A stretch of DNA of 5,352 nt from NCBI GenBank assembly GCA_964624395.1, contig CAZUWY010000062.1, positions 1 to 5,352 of the forward strand, written 5' to 3'. The stretch's first letter is position 1, and the number at the start of each line of letters is the position of its first letter. The stretch is from UBA1046 sp964624395. Its GTDB lineage: Bacteria > Bacillota > Clostridia > Saccharofermentanales > DTU023. The notes under the pieces were generated by a model. That model was given only the letters and a program-made list of their open reading frames with translations. It was not told the origin of the DNA and did not search any database. This document shows, in pieces, positions 1 to 5,352 of the stretch. Position numbers and translations under genes: made by a program.

Positions 1-1
1 G

Positions 2-196
2 CTGGTAAAAGCAGCCGATCGTTTCAGCGCCTATATTAAATGCCTCGATGAGATCAAGGCCGGCAATCTGGAATTTAAAAATGCCATTGTTAAAATTAAA
101 GAAAAATTAGAGCTGATGGAGCTGCCGGAGATTTCCTGGTTTATGGAAAATGTCATTCCTTCCTACTGCATGACTCTTGATGAATTAGAGAATTAA
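2..196 (+). CDS. yfbR: YfbR-like HD-domain 5'-deoxynucleotidase, C-terminal part
   Basis: Only the last 64 codons are in the window; the 5' part lies upstream. The visible protein opens with LVKAADRFSAYIKCLDEIKA and ends with a segment containing SWFMENVIPSY and TLDELEN. This closely follows the C terminus of Escherichia coli YfbR as I remember it (LVKQADALCAYLKCLEEL, then DYFMEIFVPSF and LSLDE). The Asp encoded at 17-19 aligns with the last metal ligand of the HD site (Asp137 in E. coli YfbR). The other metal ligands, two His and one Asp, would be upstream and cannot be checked. Family members are cytoplasmic, metal-dependent phosphohydrolases that remove phosphate from deoxyribonucleoside 5'-monophosphates in nucleotide salvage and pool control. 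A 218-base gap with terminator-like hairpins separates it from the next gene, so it is probably a separate transcription unit. The family call is quite secure; the exact substrate is inferred. Confidence 0.85.
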   Translation: MVKAADRFSAYIKCLDEIKAGNLEFKNAIVKIKEKLELMELPEISWFMENVIPSYCMTLDELEN

Positions 197-288
197 GTCT
201 TCCTTTTGTAAAATAAGCGTATATAAATTACGTCCAAGTTGCACTGATCTAACAAGTCATGGTCAAAGGGCTGTAATTGCCTAAATAC

Positions 289-320
289 CATGCTTTTAGC
301 ATGTTTTATCCTCTTTTTCT
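289..320 (+). terminator. Weak hairpin plus T-rich tail downstream of yfbR
   Basis: CATGCT (289-294) and AGCATG (298-303) form a perfect 6-bp stem with a 3-base loop, followed by a T-rich run (TTTTATCCTCTTTTTCT, 304-320). It sits 93 bases after the yfbR stop. The stem is short and the tail is interrupted, so it is a marginal intrinsic terminator and could instead be a small palindromic protein site. Confidence 0.35.
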
Positions 321-324
321 ATGT

Positions 325-330
325 TAGAAT
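325..330 (+). promoter_or_regulatory. Tentative extended -10 promoter for the hydrolase-cohesin operon
   Basis: TAGAAT at 325-330 matches the TATAAT consensus at 5 of 6 bases and is preceded by TG plus one base (322-324), the extended -10 arrangement that can work without a good -35. No convincing -35 hexamer lies 16-18 bases upstream. Transcription would begin near 337, giving a leader of about 78 bases. The call is by eye in A+T-rich DNA and is only moderately specific. Confidence 0.35.
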
Positions 331-331
331 T

Positions 332-355
332 GGCCTGTAATCCGGGTCTTTTTTT
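332..355 (+). terminator. Possible intrinsic terminator: 6-bp stem with seven T
   Basis: GGCCTG (332-337) can pair with CGGGTC (343-348) around a 5-base loop, using two G-U wobble pairs, and seven consecutive T follow (349-355). This is the more classical of the two terminator-like structures in the gap and could end the yfbR transcript. If the extended -10 at 325-330 is active, its transcript starts inside this stem, so the hairpin would stop only read-through from upstream. Confidence 0.4.
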
Positions 356-401
356 GGCTTTTTATTTAGATATTTTTCAGATTAGCCAATATTTATAAGA
401 G

Positions 402-406
402 AGGAG
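402..406 (+). promoter_or_regulatory. Ribosome binding site of the dockerin hydrolase
   Basis: AGGAG lies 8 bases before the ATG at 415. It decides the start: a second in-frame ATG at 463 (Met17) has no purine-rich site upstream, so the protein begins at 415 with a long basic N-region in its signal peptide. Confidence 0.8.
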
Positions 407-414
407 AAAGGCAG

Positions 415-2976
415 ATGAAAATAAGATTTAAGCCAAGGAAAAATAAAATTTTCCCTGCAGCAATGAAAATTTTACTGCTTTTTATCTCCCTTTCACTTTT
501 CCTTGGCCTTTGTGGGCAAACTCTTGTTGCCGCAACAGTTACAACTACAAATGAACAAAGCTCTAGTACTACGGCTGCTGAAAACAATTCTGATCAAACT
601 ACTGAAAGCACAGAGGCCAAGAAGGCTACCGCTACAAGCAAGCAGGCTAGTAAAGCAGAAGATTCGAGCCAAACAGAAGATGCTGGCAAAACAGCTGAGA
701 CAACTCAGGCAACAGAGGCAAGCACTACAACTGCGACTGATCCCAGCCAAGGAGAAGAAACAGATCCGACTGAATCTTCCAGGCCATCAGAGAATCCGGA
801 TAATACAGAGGCCACTTTGCCGGCTGAGGGGCAAAAAACTGAGGCGGAAGAGACAAAAACCAATCCCCAAGCGACAGAGAGTGAGCCTTTAACAGAAGAA
901 AGACCGCTGCTACTAAAAACTACTGCGACCACCCTGGTGTGGAATGCCACTGTCAATGCTGACAGTCTAAGACTTAGAGAAGCACCCAATACCAGCTCTG
1001 CAGCCGTGCAAACTTTTAATCAGGGTGTCAGAGTCTATGTCTATGGCTACGTTCTTGGCGAGAACATCAAAGGCAACAGTCGCTGGTACAAGGTCAAGAT
1101 GGAGCCCACCTATGATGAAGGTTATATGTCTGCTGTCTATATTGATTTAGATCCAGGCGTAACCGTATCTCTATTAGATCAGGGTGAACCTGCTCCCAAT
1201 CTACCCGCGCCTTTGACTGAAGCTGAGTTTCAGCAGATGCTCAATGCGAGTTTTCCGCAAAGCTACCATGCGGGACTGAAAGCTTTGCATCAGGATTATC
1301 CCTACTGGACCTTTACTCCTTTGAATGTAAATCACAACTGGGATTATGTGCTGGCCCAGGAAGCACCGGGTAAAACCTCGATGGTTTCACTTAATTGTGT
1401 CAGTTCGCTGAAATCCTACCAGGCAGATTCCTATAACTATAAGACCAACAGCTGGATATCTTTAGATGCAGGCTTTACCGGGGCCTCGCTTGAGGCTTTA
1501 GAGTACTACATGGATCCTAGAAATTTCCTTGATCCGGGCTCGATCTTTCAATTTGAAAATCTAGGTTACAACAGTGACTACCAGAGTCTGGCCGGCATTG
1601 AAACTGCTCTGAAGGGCAGTTTTATGGATCCTGCTTCCAATTCCCAGCATGTCGATGCCAACGGCTATATTCTCTACAAGGATAATAAGGGTGTGGTCCG
1701 CTGCCTCAACAAGACATATGCCCAGGTCTTTTTAGAGGCAGCAAGAGAGAGCGGGGCCAGTCCTTATTTTTTAATCAGCAGAGTGATCCAGGAGGTTGGC
1801 TGGAACGGCTCAGCTTCTGTCAGTGGAACTCATGCCAGCAATCCCGGTATTTTTAACTACTATAATATTGGTGCTTCCTCCTCCACCAGTCCTATCACCA
1901 ATGGTCTTAACTATGCTGCTGCAACAGGCAGCAATGACCGTCCCTGGAATACGCCGGAAAAAGCAATTATCGGGGGGGCCAAATGGATTGCCAACAGCTA
2001 TATAAATAAGGGCCAAAACACCTTATATTTGCAAAAATACGATTTAACTGCCTTTTGGCATCAGTATATGACCAATATCCAGGCACCTCCTGCAGAAGCC
2101 TCCAAGATCATGAAAAACTACCTCAATATGGGTGCCATCAATTTGCCCTTTAACTTTGTCATCCCTGTCTATAGGAATATGTCCGCTGCTCCCACGGCAA
2201 GACCCACAGATAATCTCAGCCGTAACAACTGGCTAAAAGAAATAAAGCTGATGTCCATGCCAATTACTAACTTTAATCCGGAAAACTATAATTACAGCGT
2301 CAGTATCACTGAGCGGCAGGACTTTATCTCTCTTGTAGCCACGCCCTACCACGATAAAGCCAAGATAATCACCAAGGTTAACGGGCAGACCATAACTGGC
2401 GATATTCCTGTGCCGGAAAATAAAAATACTGCTCTGGTGATAAATCTGATCGTACAGGCAGAGAAAACAGATTACCAAAGAGAATACAAGATTACTGTGC
2501 AGCATCAAGGTAACAAGACTAATGATGATCTGCCTCTCAAGAGCTCAGTCTATAGTTTCCAAGACAATTTTATCTCTGGTCTTAATCCGGAAAAAAACCA
2601 GCATCTGGCAGAAAATATCTTAAAAAATATTCAAATGACAAGGAGCAACTACTCCTTAAAGATAAAGGATACAAAAGGTAATGAGATCAAGAGTGGGATT
2701 GTTTCTACCGGCTATACCTTGGAGGTTATTCCTAGCGGCAAGACAACTCCTGATTTTATTTTGACCTTTATTATCTACGGAGATATCAACAGTGACGGCT
2801 GGATTGATATAGCAGATATGACTTTCATTTATGAATATTTCCTTGGTTACAAGAATATGAATGGTATACAAAAAATTGCTGCCGACATCAATGGAGACGG
2901 CTATGAAGACATGATAGACGCAACGATCGTTTATGAATATTTCTTTGGTTATACAAAAATTCCTAAGAACAATTAA
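415..2976 (+). CDS. Secreted SH3b / glucosaminidase (GH73-like) cell-wall hydrolase with C-terminal dockerin
   Basis: This 853-residue protein is predicted to be exported and to cut peptidoglycan glycan strands. Residues 1-40 form a Sec signal peptide with a basic start (KIRFKPRKNK), a hydrophobic core at 19-32 and likely cleavage after VAA40. Residues 41-173 are a Thr/Ser/Glu/Ala-rich linker. Residues 177-245 resemble a bacterial SH3b domain (DSLRLREAPNTSS, RWYKVK). Residues 280-590 match the LytD/GH73-type endo-beta-N-acetylglucosaminidase pattern of clostridia: FPQSY, MDPRNFL (366-372), candidate catalytic Glu460 in VIQEVGW, YYNIGA (482-487) and the AIIGGAKWIANSYINKGQNT block (517-536). 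Residues 604-697 resemble the cadherin-like beta-sandwich domain. Residues 710-787 form a small beta module often found before dockerins, and 790-845 are a type I dockerin with two calcium loops. There is no LPXTG motif and no lipobox, so wall or membrane retention may come from the dockerin and SH3b. The next gene, 11 bases downstream, encodes a membrane cohesin, its likely partner. The exact bond cleaved is inferred from the family. Confidence 0.9.
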   Translation: MKIRFKPRKNKIFPAAMKILLLFISLSLFLGLCGQTLVAATVTTTNEQSSSTTAAENNSDQTTESTEAKKATATSKQASKAEDSSQTEDAGKTAETTQATEASTTTATDPSQGEETDPTESSRPSENPDNTEATLPAEGQKTEAEETKTNPQATESEPLTEERPLLLKTTATTLVWNATVNADSLRLREAPNTSSAAVQTFNQGVRVYVYGYVLGENIKGNSRWYKVKMEPTYDEGYMSAVYIDLDPGVTVSLLDQGEPAPNLPAPLTEAEFQQMLNASFPQSYHAGLKALHQDYPYWTFTPLNVNHNWDYVLAQEAPGKTSMVSLNCVSSLKSYQADSYNYKTNSWISLDAGFTGASLEALEYYMDPRNFLDPGSIFQFENLGYNSDYQSLAGIETALKGSFMDPASNSQHVDANGYILYKDNKGVVRCLNKTYAQVFLEAARESGASPYFLISRVIQEVGWNGSASVSGTHASNPGIFNYYNIGASSSTSPITNGLNYAAATGSNDRPWNTPEKAIIGGAKWIANSYINKGQNTLYLQKYDLTAFWHQYMTNIQAPPAEASKIMKNYLNMGAINLPFNFVIPVYRNMSAAPTARPTDNLSRNNWLKEIKLMSMPITNFNPENYNYSVSITERQDFISLVATPYHDKAKIITKVNGQTITGDIPVPENKNTALVINLIVQAEKTDYQREYKITVQHQGNKTNDDLPLKSSVYSFQDNFISGLNPEKNQHLAENILKNIQMTRSNYSLKIKDTKGNEIKSGIVSTGYTLEVIPSGKTTPDFILTFIIYGDINSDGWIDIADMTFIYEYFLGYKNMNGIQKIAADINGDGYEDMIDATIVYEYFFGYTKIPKNN
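2782..2949 (+). repeat. Dockerin tandem F-hand repeats (two 22-residue copies)
   Basis: This lies inside the hydrolase gene. Copy 1 (2782-2847, residues 790-811) has calcium ligands Asp790, Asn792, Asp794, Asp798 and Asp801. Copy 2 (2884-2949, residues 824-845) has Asp824, Asn826, Asp828, Asp832 and Asp835. Both therefore satisfy the D-x-N-x-D-G-x-x-D-x-x-D loop of type I dockerins. Each continues into a matching helix, MTFIYEYFLG and ATIVYEYFFG. The copies also share DNA, including TTATGAATATTTC, which fits an old internal duplication. The region is a strong dockerin; its partner cannot be read from this region alone. Confidence 0.9.
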
Positions 2977-2977
2977 C

Positions 2978-2983
2978 GGTGAT
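2978..2983 (+). promoter_or_regulatory. Ribosome binding site that selects the ATG at 2988
   Basis: GGTGAT matches the 3' half of the full AGGAGGTGAT anti-16S complement and is placed correctly for an ATG at 2988. A GTG at 2979 is in frame but overlaps this site and has only weak purines upstream, so ATG 2988 is preferred. The choice changes the protein by only three residues. Confidence 0.65.
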
Positions 2984-2987
2984 TTTG

Positions 2988-5342
2988 ATGAAGAAGCAGA
3001 GATTATATTTTAGGATAGTTATAGCACTGATAATTGCCACCTTGCTTGTATATATTTTCCCCGGGGGAAAATTATCCGCTGCCAGTGCAAAAATTGGACT
3101 CAATAAAAATTCAGTCAGCACTGGTGAGAATATTACAGTTACTGTAAGTTTATCTGCGCCAGTTGCAGATTTTAGATCTTATGGCTTACTGTTAGGATAT
3201 GATGCTGACAAATTTCAATATGTTAGTTGTGCCGACAGAACCGGTAAGGCTTCAGCCAATGGTGTAGTAAGAGAGCAAGGTACTGTAAGTATAGCCACCC
3301 TTCCTTTTGATCAGTTATATGAGGGAACCAATGTAGTCTCAGTAACTTTTAAAGCTAAAGCTGCTACGCAAAGCGCCCCTTTTAGCATAACTCGCCTCAC
3401 AATAGGATCAACTGCAGCTTTTTCCGGCCCCTCTGTCACTGCCAAGGTAGAGTCTGCTGGCTCTCAGCCAACTTCAACACCAAGGACCACTGCAGCGGCA
3501 ACAACAAAAGCTAATCCCAGTCCTACGCCAAGACCCACAGCTGTGCCCACACCAACTACTAAAGACACTGTGCTTTCTACCACTGCAGCTAATCAGACTA
3601 CAGCAGTGGTGACAACCATGATAGTTGAAGAAACTGTTGACAATGAAGAAATTGTCGCTACCTCCCCTTTGGCAGATAATGAGGAGGCTTATATCTCCTT
3701 TAACAGTGAGGTTCTCCTAAAAGCTGATCAGGCACCTACGGATGAAGATATTCCCAAAGGCTTTTTGCTGGTGGAAGATGAAGATGTAAATAAGCCCATC
3801 ACTTATGTTTTATCCGGCAGTGGTTTCAGGATATTGTGGCTGAAAAACACTAAAGATCAAAACGCTTTTTACTATTACGATATAGATGAAGATGTCTATT
3901 TGCCCTACCAGTTGATCTCTTATCCACTGGGGCTGTTTAGAATTTCTCTTCCCAGTAAAAATGACCGCCTGCCGCAAGGCTTCATTAAAACAGAAATCAA
4001 GCTGGGTGAGATGGGATATCCTGCCTTTAGGCCGGACCCAGATCTGGAACTTCCGGCGGGTATAATCCGTCTGCCCCAGCAGCTCTATCTCTTATATCTG
4101 GTTAAGGATCCCCAGCTTGAGGGAGATAATGCAACCGAAGAAGATCTTCAAGGCGGCTTTTACTATTTTGATCAAGAGAGCAAATCCATCTTTCCCTATA
4201 TCTACCTGCCTTTAGAAATCCCGGCCACAGCAGCCATCAGCCCAACAGAAGAAGAAGTCGTGCCAACGGAGCTGATTGAGAAGACAGAGCCTGAGTTAGA
4301 ACCTGAAGCTACCCTATGGGGGGACTGGGAGGATGATGAGATTGAAGATCTCAATTACGAGATAGCAGCTTTGCAAAAGAAAAGGGATGACTATCGCACC
4401 TTTGCCCTAATAGTAGTAGCCATTTTACTTAGCAGCTGGCTGGTGTTTTGGTTTTTATCTTTGAAAAAAAGAGCTGCTCAGCAAGCAAAAAAGGGTAAAG
4501 GAAAAATAGCAAAAGAAGAAAAGAGGTTTATTCCCACTGCTCCTAAAAAGGATATTCTTCCTGCAGCTGCAGAGGAGTTTAAGCCTAACCTAAATTATCC
4601 GGCTCAGGGAAGAACAGAGGAGTTTGAAAAAGAGTTTGATGAACCGTTTATCGAAGCCAATGCTTTTTCAAAAAGAGATGACTTTAAGGATTTTGGACCT
4701 TTCATTTCTTTTGCAGGAAATAATGGCTCTACCAACAGATCTGATCATACGCCGGAAAAGGATATACCCTGGTACCTGGAAGAAGAGCAGGAAAGAAAGA
4801 CAGAATTTGCCCGACCTAGAGATACTAAGGCAGATGATGTTCTGATTGAAGAAGGGCATATTAGGCAAAATAGTAAAGCAGTCAGCATAGATGGTCATAA
4901 TGGATCTTTCAGAGCAAACGGGCCAGCTAACGGAGCAAATCAGGGAGGCGTGCCCTGGTATCTGGCGGAGGATGACCCCGGGTTTATGCGAAAAAACGGC
5001 TTTACCGGTCAAACAATGCCAAGAGCCAATAATGTTAAGGTTGAAAGGCCCGCTCCGGCTAGAAAAGATGAAGCCAAGAGCAAAAGTGAACCTAAAAAGG
5101 CCAAAAAGTCTGCCAGGTTTTTAGCCGCCAAAGAGGACAGTAGATATAAGCCGCAAAAAGATAGACCGGCAAAGGCTAGTGAACAGTTAAAGAGAAAAGA
5201 AAAGGAAATCAAAAGGTCTTTGAGGCAGCAGGTCGAGCAAAAAAGAGAGCAAGAAAACAATATATATCGAGCAGACAACAAAAACCTACAAGAGGATACA
5301 AGAAAAATAGAAGATATCTTCGGTGATCTCGGAGAAGTCTAA
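2988..5342 (+). CDS. Single-pass membrane protein with N-terminal cohesin domain and long cytoplasmic tail
   Basis: The product has 784 residues from ATG 2988 (787 from GTG 2979). Residues 1-32 are a signal peptide (KKQRLYFR start, hydrophobic core 10-24, likely cut after SAA32). Residues 35-156 read as a cohesin: IGLNKNSVSTGENITVTVSL, a GYDADKFQYVS strand, GTVSIATLPF, then NVVSVTFKAKA. Residues 159-225 are a Pro/Thr stalk. Residues 235-410 are beta-rich with a duplicated motif, AFYYYDIDEDVYLPY (293-307) and GFYYFDQESKSIFPY (390-404). A short coiled coil (446-469; heptad positions Ile452, Leu455, Ile459, Leu462) precedes one transmembrane helix (472-492) followed by KKR, giving an outside-N, inside-C topology. 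The tail (493-784) is highly charged and probably disordered, with PWYL at 594-597 and 656-659 and a likely coiled coil at 731-775. It should present the cohesin outside the membrane to the dockerin of the upstream hydrolase. The cytoplasmic partner is unknown. The cohesin call is a pattern match that a profile or structure search should confirm. Confidence 0.85.
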   Translation: MKKQRLYFRIVIALIIATLLVYIFPGGKLSAASAKIGLNKNSVSTGENITVTVSLSAPVADFRSYGLLLGYDADKFQYVSCADRTGKASANGVVREQGTVSIATLPFDQLYEGTNVVSVTFKAKAATQSAPFSITRLTIGSTAAFSGPSVTAKVESAGSQPTSTPRTTAAATTKANPSPTPRPTAVPTPTTKDTVLSTTAANQTTAVVTTMIVEETVDNEEIVATSPLADNEEAYISFNSEVLLKADQAPTDEDIPKGFLLVEDEDVNKPITYVLSGSGFRILWLKNTKDQNAFYYYDIDEDVYLPYQLISYPLGLFRISLPSKNDRLPQGFIKTEIKLGEMGYPAFRPDPDLELPAGIIRLPQQLYLLYLVKDPQLEGDNATEEDLQGGFYYFDQESKSIFPYIYLPLEIPATAAISPTEEEVVPTELIEKTEPELEPEATLWGDWEDDEIEDLNYEIAALQKKRDDYRTFALIVVAILLSSWLVFWFLSLKKRAAQQAKKGKGKIAKEEKRFIPTAPKKDILPAAAEEFKPNLNYPAQGRTEEFEKEFDEPFIEANAFSKRDDFKDFGPFISFAGNNGSTNRSDHTPEKDIPWYLEEEQERKTEFARPRDTKADDVLIEEGHIRQNSKAVSIDGHNGSFRANGPANGANQGGVPWYLAEDDPGFMRKNGFTGQTMPRANNVKVERPAPARKDEAKSKSEPKKAKKSARFLAAKEDSRYKPQKDRPAKASEQLKRKEKEIKRSLRQQVEQKREQENNIYRADNKNLQEDTRKIEDIFGDLGEV
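5331..5336 (+). promoter_or_regulatory. Ribosome binding site for the next operon gene
   Basis: GGAGAA lies inside the last codons of the cohesin gene, 5 bases before an ATG at 5342. Its position supports coupled translation of a downstream gene that continues beyond the window. Confidence 0.55.
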
Positions 5343-5352
5343 TGAAAAGTAT
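5342..5352 (+). CDS. Start of a downstream gene, product unknown (partial)
   Basis: The sequence TAATG overlaps the cohesin gene's stop codon with an ATG by one base, and a GGAGAA site sits at normal spacing before it. Only Met-Lys-Ser and two bases of a fourth codon are visible, so nothing can be said about the product. The overlap suggests a third member of the operon that is translationally coupled to the cohesin membrane protein. It could be a chance ATG, but start and ribosome site agree. Confidence 0.5.

Noticed and set aside
505..516. Possible lipoprotein signal at Cys33 (LGLC) of the hydrolase
   Set aside because: The residue before Cys is Leu, which the lipobox does not allow, and a good VAA cleavage site follows at residue 40.
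503..892. Open frames on both strands across the start of the hydrolase gene (for example 503-892 + and 705-989 -)
   Set aside because: They overlap the Thr/Glu-rich linker, whose biased codons keep other frames open. They lack ribosome sites and protein-like patterns.
2979..2987. GTG start at 2979 for the cohesin gene
   Set aside because: It overlaps the GGTGAT ribosome site that is well placed for ATG 2988, and it has no good site of its own.
4624..5281. Frames overlapping the cytoplasmic tail of the cohesin protein (4624-4845 +, 4891-5124 +, 4668-5012 -, 5009-5281 -)
   Set aside because: They are shadows of Lys/Glu-rich coding sequence, with no start signals or recognisable domains.
415..5342. 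A classical cellulosome locus
   Set aside because: There is a single cohesin, no carbohydrate-binding module and no plant-polysaccharide glycoside hydrolase. The only enzyme domain is peptidoglycan-directed.
2800..5342. Sortase LPXTG anchoring of either protein
   Set aside because: Neither C terminus has an LPXTG motif, hydrophobic segment and basic tail. The hydrolase ends in a dockerin and the cohesin protein in a charged tail.
1..5352. CRISPR arrays, tRNA or rRNA genes, insertion sequences
   Set aside because: No spaced direct repeats, cloverleaf-like segments, transposase-like frames or terminal inverted repeats were seen on either strand.

Overview
The window looks like a chromosomal piece from an anaerobic, low-to-moderate G+C Gram-positive bacterium of the Clostridia type (Bacillota). 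This rests on strong purine-rich Shine-Dalgarno sites, Sec signal peptides followed by Thr/Ser/Pro-rich stalks, a clostridial-style SH3b plus glucosaminidase cell-wall hydrolase, and cohesin and dockerin modules. No species can be named from the sequence alone. All supported genes lie on the + strand.

Layout. Bases 2-196 hold the last 64 codons of a YfbR-like HD-domain 5'-deoxynucleotidase. A 218-base gap (197-414) carries two weak terminator-like hairpins, a tentative extended -10 promoter and the ribosome binding site of the next gene. Bases 415-2976 encode an 853-residue secreted cell-wall hydrolase: signal peptide, long Thr/Glu/Ser linker, SH3b domain, GH73-like glucosaminidase domain with candidate catalytic Glu460, cadherin-like beta sandwich, a small beta module and a C-terminal type I dockerin with two intact calcium-binding repeats. 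Eleven bases later, 2988-5342 encodes a 784-residue bitopic membrane protein: signal peptide, one N-terminal cohesin domain, Pro/Thr stalk, a beta-rich region with a duplicated motif, a short coiled coil, one transmembrane helix and a long charged cytoplasmic tail with two Pro-Trp-Tyr-Leu motifs. Its stop codon overlaps the start of a third gene that leaves the window.

The notable reading is that a dockerin-bearing peptidoglycan hydrolase and a membrane-anchored cohesin are consecutive genes in one tight operon. The simplest model is a private cohesin-dockerin pair that docks an autolysin onto a transmembrane receptor, whose cytoplasmic tail could link wall cleavage to an internal partner. 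This would be a non-cellulosomal use of the module, because nothing here resembles a plant-polysaccharide enzyme or a multi-cohesin scaffoldin. The domain calls are read from sequence patterns. The interaction and the signalling or positioning role are inference.
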